From a bacterium HR39 (lineage in GTDB: Bacteria > Pseudomonadota > Alphaproteobacteria > Geminicoccales > Geminicoccaceae): a DNA stretch of 7,247 bases. The stretch spans positions 1 to 7,247 of the forward strand of contig BEIP01000062.1 of NCBI GenBank assembly GCA_002898955.1, given 5' to 3'. Below, piece after piece: positions 1-7,013 of this stretch (positions are counted from its first letter, which is position 1; each line of letters opens with the position of its first letter). Position numbers and translations under genes: made by a program. The notes under the pieces were generated by a model. That model searched no databases. It saw only the letters and a list, made by a program, of their open reading frames with translations, and had not been told where the DNA came from.

Positions 1-267
1 GTCCGTCTCCTCGCCGAGTGCCGTGAGGAAGATCACCGGCACCTCGCTCTGGGCGCGCAGCTCGCGGCAGAAGGCGAGGCCGTCCTCGCCCGGCATCATG
101 ATGTCCAGCACCACGAGGTCGATGGCGTGCTCCGCCAGCGCCCGCCGCGCCTCGCGTGCATCCGCCGCGCCGGTGGCCCGCAGGCCCTGGCGGCGCAGGT
201 AGCGCACCAGTCCCTCGCGGATGTCGCGGTGGTCGTCGACCACCAGGATGTGCGGCGTCGCCTCCAT
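1..267 (-). CDS. Response regulator, receiver domain (C-terminus outside the window)
   Basis: This is the N-terminal 89 codons of a two-component response regulator; the rest lies beyond the left edge. The start ATG at 267-265 opens a protein beginning MEATPHILVVDDHRDIREGL. The receiver fold is clear: the acidic pair D11/D12 after strand beta1 (ILVVDD), the phospho-acceptor D55 in LVVLDIMMPGEDG, and the conserved Thr (T82) in VIFLTALGEE. The switch Lys and the output domain are not visible, so the DNA-binding class cannot be read directly. The LDIMMPGEDGL style and spacing resemble the OmpR/PhoB class, which is inference from similarity. The ribosome-binding site is weak (GAGAG about 11-15 nt and GGTG about 3-6 nt before the start). 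The gene is divergent from the EF-hand gene and shares its upstream region. A sensor kinase would be expected further left but is not in view. Confidence 0.9.
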   Translation of the reverse strand, partial: MEATPHILVVDDHRDIREGLVRYLRRQGLRATGAADAREARRALAEHAIDLVVLDIMMPGEDGLAFCRELRAQSEVPVIFLTALGEETD

Positions 268-325
268 GTCACCGTGTCTCTCGAACCGTCGGCGAGAATG
301 GGATGCCGTCCGGCGGGCGTCGAGG

Positions 326-376
326 CGGATCGGTCACGGATCTTCACCGCTCCCGCCCGCCGTTACGATCCGTGAC
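326..376. promoter_or_regulatory. Candidate operator: inverted repeat plus 11-bp-phased direct repeat
   Basis: The divergent intergenic region holds a perfect 10-bp inverted repeat, GTCACGGATC at 333-342 and GATCCGTGAC at 367-376. Extending the arms inward to 18 bp (333-350 and 359-376) still matches at 15 of 18 positions, leaving an 8-nt centre. On the left arm CGGATC also occurs as a direct repeat at 326-331 and 337-342, exactly 11 bp apart. This spacing is known for tandem half-sites of OmpR/PhoB-class regulators. A weak promoter-like pair for the EF-hand gene, TTCACC at 343-348 and TACGAT at 364-369 (15-nt gap), overlaps the arms. The sequence pattern is directly seen. Binding by the adjacent response regulator is inference. 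A transcribed hairpin is an alternative, but it lies upstream of both genes, which argues against a terminator. Confidence 0.5.
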
Positions 377-448
377 AACTCCGGGAGCACGCCCGCCTCC
401 ACCGTCGGGCACCTGCCTCCCACATGGCGGGCGACACCGGACGACAGC

Positions 449-455
449 AAGGAGG
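449..455 (+). promoter_or_regulatory. Ribosome-binding site of the EF-hand gene
   Basis: AAGGAGG is a near-perfect Shine-Dalgarno sequence 6 nt before the ATG at 462. It decides the start of the EF-hand protein: the same frame is open much further upstream (back to about 156), but nothing there has a signal peptide or a comparable ribosome-binding site. Confidence 0.85.
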
Positions 456-461
456 ACGTCC

Positions 462-965
462 ATGAAGATCCGACATGCCCTGCCCGCCATCGGTGCGCTG
501 GCCCTCGCCGCGGCGGTGGCGCTGCCGGCCCTCGCCGATCCCGACGGCCGCTACGGTCCGAAGGAGTGGCACGAGCACGGCTTCGGCCCCGGTGCCGCGG
601 CGCTGTTCGAGACCTTCGACCGCAACGGCGACGGGAAGATCACGCAGGACGAGGTGCGCAGCTTCCGCGAGGAGCGGCTGAAGGCCTTCGACGCCAACGG
701 CGACGGGGTGCTCGAGCTCGCCGAGTACGAGAAGCTGTGGCTCGAGGCCATGCGCGAGCGGATGGTGCGCCGCTTCCAGATGCACGACCGCGACGGCGAC
801 GGGAAGATCACCGGCGAGGAGTTCGTGCGGCCGGGCGAGGCCATGTTCTGGCGTCTGGACCGCAACGGCGACGGGGTGATCACCCGCGAGGAGGTGATGG
901 GGCCGAAGGGACCCGGCCCGCGCGAGCGGCAAAAGTGGGGCCCGCGCCCTTACGAGGACGAGTGA
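462..965 (+). CDS. Secreted four-EF-hand calcium-binding protein
   Basis: A 167-residue protein that probably binds Ca2+ in the periplasm or outside the cell. Residues 1-4 are basic, 5-25 form a hydrophobic signal-peptide core, and a signal peptidase I site is likely at ALA-DP after residue 25. Four canonical 12-residue EF loops follow: 53-64 (DRNGDGKITQDE), 77-88 (DANGDGVLELAE), 109-120 (DRDGDGKITGEE) and 133-144 (DRNGDGVITREE). All keep Asp at position 1, Gly at 6 and Glu at 12. The loops form two pairs (24-residue spacing within each pair, 56 between equivalent loops), suggesting duplication of a two-hand unit. The C-terminus is short, basic and proline-rich. The start is fixed by AAGGAGG at 449-455. 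The gene is divergent from a response regulator, so Ca2+-linked or envelope-stress regulation is possible, but the precise role is unknown. A hairpin follows the stop codon. Confidence 0.93.
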   Translation: MKIRHALPAIGALALAAAVALPALADPDGRYGPKEWHEHGFGPGAAALFETFDRNGDGKITQDEVRSFREERLKAFDANGDGVLELAEYEKLWLEAMRERMVRRFQMHDRDGDGKITGEEFVRPGEAMFWRLDRNGDGVITREEVMGPKGPGPRERQKWGPRPYEDE

Positions 966-971
966 TCCGGT

Positions 972-998
972 CGGGCGGCGGGGCCTTCCCGCCGCCCG
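972..998 (+). terminator. Hairpin terminator after the EF-hand gene
   Basis: A perfect 11-bp GC stem (CGGGCGGCGGG at 972-982, CCCGCCGCCCG at 988-998) with a 5-nt loop GCCTT starts 7 nt after the EF-hand stop codon. The downstream sequence has only scattered T residues, so it is a poor classical intrinsic terminator. It may still end or attenuate transcription before the b561 gene. Confidence 0.6.
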
Positions 999-1052
999 CA
1001 TGCTTCCCCCTGCCGAGACCCGCACGATGCGTCATCCGGGGAGATCGCATCG

Positions 1053-1706
1053 ATGGTCCTGCTCGACCGTCACGACCGCTACGGTGCCGTCTCGATCGTG
1101 CTCCACTGGGCCCTCGCGGCCTCCATGCTCCTCGCCTGGCTGTTCGGCCAGCTCGGCGATCCGCGCGGAGCGCGGGAGCTCTTCCAGCTCCACAATTCGT
1201 TCGGCCTGCTCGCCCTCGTCTTCGCCCTCGCGCTGGTGATCTGGCGGCTGTTCGTGCCGCGCCCGGAGCCCTTGGTGAAGAGCCCGCTCGAGCGGATCCT
1301 CGCCCGTACCGTCCAGGCGGGACTGCTCGCCGTCGCCATCGCCGCGCCGCTCTCCGGCATCGTCGCCCTGCAGAGCGAGGGGCGACCGGTCCGGTTCTTC
1401 GGCATCGAGGTCCTCTCCGGCAACGCGCCGTCGGCCCGGTGGCTCGACGGGGCGACGCGGGTCCTTCCAACCCCGGCCCATGCGGACGAGGACCGGCAAG
1501 AGGAAGAGCACGCCTACGCCGGCGGCTACCGGGAGGAGGGCGAGGCCGGCGAGGCCGCGGAGGAGCTCCACGAGCTGCTGGTGGTGCCGCTCTTCCTGCT
1601 GCTGCTCGGCCTGCACGTGGCCGGCGTGGCCAAGCACCACCTGATCGACCGCGTGCCGGTGCTGCGGCGCATGCTGGGACGACCGGCCCTGCCGGCGGCG
1701 GGCTGA
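1053..1706 (+). CDS. Cytochrome b561-family (CybB-like) di-haem membrane protein
   Basis: A 217-residue inner-membrane haem protein of the bacterial cytochrome b561 family, which passes electrons between quinones or other donors and acceptors in the membrane. Four membrane segments are visible, at about residues 13-31, 48-67, 87-106 and 174-192. The family opening motif RYGAVSIVLHWALA carries haem ligand candidate H18. H47 (FQLHNSFG) begins helix 2. H173 (ELHELL) and H188 (LGLHVAG) flank helix 4, and the typical KHHLIDRD-like tail appears as KHHLIDRVPVLRRML. GGGGAGA at 1038-1044 sits 8 nt before the ATG. Odd feature: between helices 3 and 4 (about 142-170) there is a strongly acidic stretch with Ala, Gly and His that makes the protein longer than E. 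coli CybB. The gene follows the EF-hand gene by 87 bp with a hairpin between, so co-transcription is doubtful. It is convergent with the UPF0149 gene. Confidence 0.9.
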   Translation: MVLLDRHDRYGAVSIVLHWALAASMLLAWLFGQLGDPRGARELFQLHNSFGLLALVFALALVIWRLFVPRPEPLVKSPLERILARTVQAGLLAVAIAAPLSGIVALQSEGRPVRFFGIEVLSGNAPSARWLDGATRVLPTPAHADEDRQEEEHAYAGGYREEGEAGEAAEELHELLVVPLFLLLLGLHVAGVAKHHLIDRVPVLRRMLGRPALPAAG

Positions 1707-1714
1707 TCCGCCGG
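1692..1714. terminator. Weak GC hairpin at a convergent gene junction
   Basis: CCGGCGG (1692-1698) can pair with CCGCCGG (1708-1714) around a 9-nt loop. It overlaps the b561 stop codon, and the next gene ends on the other strand at 1728. There is no T-run, and such short GC hairpins arise easily in this base composition. It is listed only because the 21-bp convergent junction offers no better terminator. Confidence 0.2.
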
Positions 1715-1727
1715 CCGGGGGTGGCCT

Positions 1728-2339
1728 TCAGGCGGAGGGATGGCCGTTGCTGCCGGCGCTCCCCTCCGCCGCCCGCAGCACCCGGTCCACCACCACGGCA
1801 CAGGTGCCGACGACCTCCGGACCCTGCGCCAGCAGGTCGGCGAGGACCTCCTCGTCCTCCACCTCGATTCCCTCGGGCAGCTCGCCGCCGGTGGCCACGG
1901 CGAGGATGGTGGTGAGCGCCACGAAGCCGTCCTCGTCGAGGAAGGCCGGCTCCCACGCCTCGGGGCGGAACTGCATGGCCTCGACGAAGCCCGCCGCCCA
2001 GGAGGAAGCGTCCACGTCGCCGTCCTCGTCGCTCCACAGCACCGGGGCGAGCCCCTCCGGTTCCTCGCGGATCTCGCGGCGGATGTCCTCGAAGCGGCGG
2101 GCGGCGATGTCGAGGGCACGCGCGAGGCGGGGATCCTCAACCTCCTCCCCCTCACCGAGGCCGAAGGCGAAGGCGAGCCAGTCCTCCGGCACGCTGCCGC
2201 GCGGCGCCACCGCCACGCCGGTCAGGAATCCGTCCAGCTCCGAGATATCCATGGCCTGCTCGGGGACCTCCTCCGAGGCCAGCCAGGCCGCGAGCCAGTC
2301 CAGCTCGGCTTCGCTCACGCGCGCGCTCCTCTCCGGCAT
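1728..2339 (-). CDS. UPF0149/YecA-like family protein, without a C-terminal zinc motif
   Basis: A 203-residue, very acidic soluble protein of the UPF0149 (YgfB/YecA) family. The family signature is ISELDGFLTGVAVAP at residues 32-46, followed by PEDWLAFAFG (51-60) and WAAGFVEAM (114-122), all in an all-helical context. Some family members, such as E. coli YecA, end in a small cysteine-rich SEC-C-type zinc domain also found in SecA. Here the protein stops at about residue 203 with no Cys cluster, so only the UPF0149 helical domain is present. The molecular role is not established; only family membership is claimed. The start chosen is the ATG at 2339, with GGGAGGA 8 nt upstream. The frame is open back to a TTG at 2396, but that adds 19 residues of low-complexity sequence. 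It is 69 bp downstream of the NDUFAF6-like gene on the same strand and may be co-transcribed with it. Confidence 0.85.
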   Translation of the reverse strand: MPERSARVSEAELDWLAAWLASEEVPEQAMDISELDGFLTGVAVAPRGSVPEDWLAFAFGLGEGEEVEDPRLARALDIAARRFEDIRREIREEPEGLAPVLWSDEDGDVDASSWAAGFVEAMQFRPEAWEPAFLDEDGFVALTTILAVATGGELPEGIEVEDEEVLADLLAQGPEVVGTCAVVVDRVLRAAEGSAGSNGHPSA

Positions 2340-2347
2340 CTCCCGCG

Positions 2348-2354
2348 TCCTCCC
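2348..2354 (-). promoter_or_regulatory. Ribosome-binding site deciding the UPF0149 start
   Basis: On the minus strand GGGAGGA lies 8 nt before the ATG at 2339. A second GGGAG directly touches the ATG and is too close to act. This site favours the shorter 203-residue product over the upstream TTG at 2396. Confidence 0.65.
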
Positions 2355-2408
2355 GCAAGGATGGGCGGAAGATCGCTCCGCCGGCGCCGGTTGCAAGGGC
2401 GGCGCGCT

Positions 2409-3335
2409 TCAGCGCACCGGCCGGCGCAAGAGCCGCGGCAGCAGGTCCAGCAGCGCGAAGGGCAGCGGCCCGACGCGCGGCGCGAAGGGGTCGAAGCCGG
2501 TCCGCTCGAGCTGGCGGCGCGAGCGGACGGCGAGGCGCAGCGGCACCGCGACCAGCGGATCACGGGCGAGATGCGGGGCGATCTCCGGCTGCGGCAGCGC
2601 TTCGAGCAGCCGGCGCACCGCCCGCGCCACCTCCGGCACCGCCACTCCGCCCGCCCGCGCCAGCACCCGCCACGGCGGGACCAGCTCTTCCGGCACCAGC
2701 ACCGCACCGCGGCGGGCGTAGGCCCGCGAGGAGCGCAACAGTCCGGCGACGCCGTAGGCGGTGCCGGCGGCGCGCGCCGCCTCCACCACCTCCGCCGGCC
2801 GGCCGGCGAGTTGGGCCAGCAGGGCGTGCAGCGCCCCCGACGTGGCCTCGGCGAAGGCGCGGTAGGCGGCGACGTCGGGGAAGCCGCGGGCCTCGACGAA
2901 GCCCTCGCGGGCGGCGATGGCGGGCGCGAAGGCCGCGGCGGTGCGGCGTCCGCCGGGGCCGGCGAACAGCGCCGCCACCTCGGGCCGTCCCGCATCCCCG
3001 CCCTCCAGCGCCCGCTCCATGGCCTCGCGCCAGAAGGCGAGGCGCACCAGCGCCACCATGTCCTCGCCCGCCTCCTCGCAGGCCCGGGCGAGCTGCGCGT
3101 TGAAGACCAGGGCCGCGGCGAAGGTCTGCCGCAGGCCGCGGGGAGCGGCGAACACCAGCGCCGCGCGCTCGCGATCCAGCGCCAGCGCCTCGGCCGGCAG
3201 GCGGGTCGCGGCGGCGGAACCCGCGGCGGGCGCGCCTTGTGCCGTGGCGGAGCGGGGGCTAGAGCGGGGCGGGAGCTGCACGGGCGGGCCTACCGGTTCC
3301 CCATCCGGGTGCCTATGTGGGGCTCGCGGGGACAT
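2409..3335 (-). CDS. Squalene/phytoene synthase-family protein, NDUFAF6-like
   Basis: A protein of up to 308 residues with the all-helical trans-isoprenyl synthase fold. It most resembles the NDUFAF6 (C8orf38) branch, whose mitochondrial member is a complex I assembly factor. Visible landmarks, numbered from the 3335 start: DRERAALVFAAPRG (54-67), the FNAQLARACEE helix (78-88), RLAFWREAME (98-107, matching the family R-WWR-A-E motif), EATSGALHALL (163-173) and GTAYGVAGLLRSS (191-203). The aspartate-rich motifs needed for prenyl-diphosphate catalysis are not recognisable at either expected place, which fits a non-enzymatic role; this is inference. The start is uncertain: homology begins only near residue 50, and the 3335 ATG is just 35 bp from the divergent sodB start. 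A GTG at 3281 would give 290 residues and leave room for the sodB promoter. The gene precedes the UPF0149 gene on the same strand. Confidence 0.8.
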   Translation of the reverse strand: MSPRAPHRHPDGEPVGPPVQLPPRSSPRSATAQGAPAAGSAAATRLPAEALALDRERAALVFAAPRGLRQTFAAALVFNAQLARACEEAGEDMVALVRLAFWREAMERALEGGDAGRPEVAALFAGPGGRRTAAAFAPAIAAREGFVEARGFPDVAAYRAFAEATSGALHALLAQLAGRPAEVVEAARAAGTAYGVAGLLRSSRAYARRGAVLVPEELVPPWRVLARAGGVAVPEVARAVRRLLEALPQPEIAPHLARDPLVAVPLRLAVRSRRQLERTGFDPFAPRVGPLPFALLDLLPRLLRRPVR

Positions 3336-3356
3336 CGACGACCGCCTGCAACCGAG

Positions 3357-3366
3357 AGGGAGAAGG
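3357..3366 (+). promoter_or_regulatory. Ribosome-binding site of sodB
   Basis: AGGGAGAAGG ends 4 nt before the ATG at 3371, with its GGGAG core about 8 nt away. It supports the start MAFTLPDLPY rather than the in-frame ATG at 3317, which would add 18 residues unlike any superoxide dismutase N-terminus. Confidence 0.8.
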
Positions 3367-3370
3367 TGCC

Positions 3371-3979
3371 ATGGCGTTCACGCTTCCGGATCTGCCCTAT
3401 CCGTACGACGCCCTCGAGCCGTACATCTCCTCGACCACGATGCACCTGCACCACGACAAGCACCATGCGGCCTACGTCAACAACCTGAACAACCTCATCG
3501 CCGGTACCGAGTTCGAGAACAGGTCGCTCGAGGAGATCGTCGTCGCGACCTACAACGATCCGGCCCGCGAGGGCATCTTCAACAACGCCGGCCAGCACTG
3601 GAACCACTGCCTGTTCTGGCGCGTGATGAAGAAGGGCGGTGGCGGCAAGCCCGGCGGCGAACTGCTCGCGCGGATCGAGGACGCCTTCGGCTCCTTCGAG
3701 AACTGGAAGGAGAAGTTCAAGGAGGCCGCCGTCACCGTCTTCGGCTCGGGCTGGGCGTGGCTGGCCTTGGACGGCGACGAGCTCAAGGTGCTCAAGACGC
3801 CGAACGGCGTCAATCCGCTGGTTTTCGGCATGACGCCGATCCTCGGCATCGACGTGTGGGAGCACGCCTACTATCTCGACTACCAGAACCGTCGTCCGGA
3901 ATACGTGGCGGCCTTCATCAACCACCTGATCAACTGGGAAACGGTGGAGGAGGAGCTGCACAAGGCGCTGTCCTCCTGA
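3371..3979 (+). CDS. sodB: Superoxide dismutase, Fe-type (Fe/Mn family)
   Basis: A 202-residue cytoplasmic enzyme (no signal peptide) that converts superoxide to hydrogen peroxide and oxygen. The N-terminal helical hairpin opens with MAFTLPDLPYPYDALEP. The four metal ligands are H27 (HHDKHH), H79 (QHWNHC), D161 and H165 (DVWEHAYYLDY). FGSGWAWL at 124-131 is the usual family signature. The residue that tunes metal preference is Gln on the helix before the second ligand (Q75 in NNAGQHWNH), as in Fe-SODs. The position that carries this Gln in Mn-SODs is glycine (PNGVNPL at 144-150). Iron is therefore the likely metal, though cambialistic activity cannot be excluded. Length is normal. It sits inverted between two minus-strand genes with homology to complex I assembly factors and is closed by a strong hairpin. 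No Fur- or OxyR-like site was recognised upstream. Confidence 0.96.
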   Translation: MAFTLPDLPYPYDALEPYISSTTMHLHHDKHHAAYVNNLNNLIAGTEFENRSLEEIVVATYNDPAREGIFNNAGQHWNHCLFWRVMKKGGGGKPGGELLARIEDAFGSFENWKEKFKEAAVTVFGSGWAWLALDGDELKVLKTPNGVNPLVFGMTPILGIDVWEHAYYLDYQNRRPEYVAAFINHLINWETVEEELHKALSS

Positions 3980-4005
3980 AGGCCGCACGGCGCGCGGAGA
4001 ACACG

Positions 4006-4028
4006 GGGGCCGGGGCGATCCCGGCCCC
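4006..4028. terminator. Hairpin terminator between convergent sodB and the DUF498 gene
   Basis: GGGGCCGGG (4006-4014) pairs perfectly with CCCGGCCCC (4020-4028) around a 5-nt loop GCGAT, followed by TTCGCT. It lies 27 nt after the sodB stop and 25 nt after the end of the opposing operon, so it may serve both strands. Flanking GGCCGC and GCGGCC copies could extend the structure. The T-tract is short. Confidence 0.6.
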
Positions 4029-4053
4029 TTCGCTCCGTGCGCGGCCGCGGGCC

Positions 4054-4431
4054 TCAGGCGGGAAGCGCCAGCAGCAGGGCGGCCACCCGCCGCTCCTCGG
4101 TCAGCAGCAGATTGTAGGTGCGACACGCCGCCGGCGTGGTCATGGGCTCGAAGGCGATCTTCCGCTCGCGCAGCCACGCCAGCAGCCGGGCGGGGGGCAC
4201 GGCGAAGCGCTCGCCGGTGCCGAGCAGCAGCAGGTCCACCCCCAGTTCGACGAGCGGCTCCAGCGCCTCCTCGCCGACGGCCTCGACGGTCTCGGCTTCG
4301 AGCGCGACGACCCGCTCGGCGGTGACCAGGATCGAGCCGCGGTGGCGCACGCCGGAGACGTCGAACCAGCCCGGTCCGTAGGAGCGGATCTGCTGGCGGT
4401 CGGGCGGGACGCGCAGCAGCTCGAACTCCAT
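4054..4431 (-). CDS. Mth938-like/DUF498 domain protein (NDUFAF3-like)
   Basis: A 125-residue soluble protein consisting almost entirely of one Mth938-like domain. Family marks are IRSYGPGWFDVSGVRHRGS (15-33), LVELGVDLLLLGTGERF (60-76) and the alphaproteobacterial C-terminal signature TPAACRTYNLLLTEERRVAA (99-118). The eukaryotic homologue NDUFAF3 assists assembly of respiratory complex I; the bacterial function is not established. The gene is last in the secD-secF operon. Its ATG comes 4 bp after the secF stop codon, and its ribosome-binding site (GGGGAG at 4445-4440, 8 nt spacing) lies inside the end of secF, so translational coupling is very likely. The linkage to SecDF suggests a role alongside membrane-protein insertion, which is inference. 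Confidence 0.9.
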   Translation of the reverse strand: MEFELLRVPPDRQQIRSYGPGWFDVSGVRHRGSILVTAERVVALEAETVEAVGEEALEPLVELGVDLLLLGTGERFAVPPARLLAWLRERKIAFEPMTTPAACRTYNLLLTEERRVAALLLALPA

Positions 4432-4435
4432 CCGC

Positions 4436-5377
4436 TCAGCTCCCCGTCGCCGCAGCCGGCGCCGCCACCGCCTCGCGGCGCAGGCCGAGGTGGATGAGGA
4501 TCGGTGCGGCGATGTAGATGCTCGAGTACGTTCCGACGATCACGCCCCAGATCATGGCGAAGGTGAAGCCGGAGATCACCGACGGCCCGACCACGTAGAG
4601 CACCACCAGCGCCAGCAGGGTGGTGAAGGAGGTCATGGTGGTGCGGGCCAGGGTCTCGCTGATGCTGCGGTCGATGAGCTCGTCCAGCGGCATGGTCTTG
4701 TAGCGCCGCATGTTCTCACGGATGCGGTCGTAGATGATGACGGTGTCGTTGAGCGAGTAGCCGACGATGGTGAGGATCGCAGCGACCGTCGAGAGGTTGA
4801 ACTCGTAGCCGGTGACCACGAAGACGCCCAGCGTGGTGATCACGTCGTGGAACAGCGCGATGATGGCACCGGCTCCGAAGTGCCATTCGAAGCGGAACCA
4901 GATGTAGACCAGCACCAGCGCGAGAGCGAGGCCGACCGCGAACACGCCGTCCCAGAACAGTTCGCGGCTCACCTTGGGGCCGACGTATTCGGCCCGGCGG
5001 AACTCGACGCCTTCGCCGAAGGCCTGCACCAGCGCCTGCTTCACCTTCTCCACCGCCGCGCGCTGCGCCTCCTCGTTGCCCTCCTGCCGCTCGATGCGGA
5101 TCAGCACCTCGCGCTCGTCGCCGAAGTTCTGCAGTTCCACCTGCCCGAGATCGAGCTCCGAGAGCACCTTGCGCATGGCGGCGAGATCGGCCGGGCCCGG
5201 CATGCGCAACTCGATCAGCGAGCCGCCGCGAAAGTCGATGCCGAAGTTGAGCCCCACGGTGAAGACCAGCACCAGCGACAGCAGCACCAGCGCGCCCGAG
5301 AACGCCATCGCCAGATGGCGTCTGGCCATGAAGCCGATGCGCACGTCGTCGGGGATGAAGCGGGGAAGCGGCGCCAT
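4436..5377 (-). CDS. secF: Protein translocase subunit SecF
   Basis: A 313-residue inner-membrane protein that, with SecD and YajC, assists the SecYEG translocon and uses the proton gradient to pull exported proteins to completion. Helix 1 is at about 24-42, followed by the conserved GLNFGIDFRGGSLIE (42-56). The small periplasmic P4 domain spans about 57-140 and ends in YVGPKVSREL (131-140). Five further helices follow within about 141-297. LFHDV (175-179) and GYSLNDTVIIYDRIREN (206-222) are SecF hallmarks; D211 corresponds to the membrane Asp implicated in proton transport in E. coli SecF. The Ala-rich tail is variable. The ATG at 5377 follows the secD stop by 13 bp, with CGAGGT at 5388-5383 as ribosome-binding site. 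Length is normal and all key motifs are intact. Confidence 0.97.
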   Translation of the reverse strand: MAPLPRFIPDDVRIGFMARRHLAMAFSGALVLLSLVLVFTVGLNFGIDFRGGSLIELRMPGPADLAAMRKVLSELDLGQVELQNFGDEREVLIRIERQEGNEEAQRAAVEKVKQALVQAFGEGVEFRRAEYVGPKVSRELFWDGVFAVGLALALVLVYIWFRFEWHFGAGAIIALFHDVITTLGVFVVTGYEFNLSTVAAILTIVGYSLNDTVIIYDRIRENMRRYKTMPLDELIDRSISETLARTTMTSFTTLLALVVLYVVGPSVISGFTFAMIWGVIVGTYSSIYIAAPILIHLGLRREAVAAPAAATGS

Positions 5378-5390
5378 GGTCGACCTCGGC

Positions 5391-6998
<1,608 letters not shown>

Positions 6999-7005
6999 GG
7001 CCGCG

Positions 7006-7013
7006 CCTTCCTC
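7006..7013 (-). promoter_or_regulatory. secD ribosome-binding site overlapping the yajC stop codon
   Basis: On the minus strand GAGGAAGG begins with the last two bases of the yajC TGA (7014-7012) and lies 7 nt before the secD ATG. This overlap suggests that translation of secD is coupled to that of yajC. Confidence 0.7.

Noticed and set aside
96..347. Minus-strand 83-residue open frame at the left edge
   Set aside because: It is a shadow of the response regulator, whose true frame starts at 267 and shows the receiver motifs.
156..461. Upstream extension of the EF-hand frame
   Set aside because: It would bury the signal peptide in the middle of the protein and overlap the divergent regulator. 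The AAGGAGG site and signal peptide fix the start at 462.
363..1025. Minus-strand 220-residue frame with repeated LPVAVAV segments opposite the EF-hand gene
   Set aside because: The apparent repeats are the reverse complement of the four EF-hand loop sequences, not an independent repeat protein.
221..1915. A 564-codon plus-strand open frame over the EF-hand and b561 genes
   Set aside because: It overlaps two convincingly recognised proteins out of frame and is Arg/Pro-rich without motifs.
3299..3322. CCCCA and TGGGG inverted arms in the sodB leader as a possible regulator site
   Set aside because: Only five base pairs match and they are G/C-biased, so this is readily expected by chance here; no Fur-, OxyR- or SoxR-like pattern was seen.
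1740..3488. A 582-codon plus-strand open frame opposite the UPF0149 and NDUFAF6-like genes, running into sodB
   Set aside because: Composition is Arg/Gly/His-rich with no fold signature, and it overlaps three supported genes in other frames.
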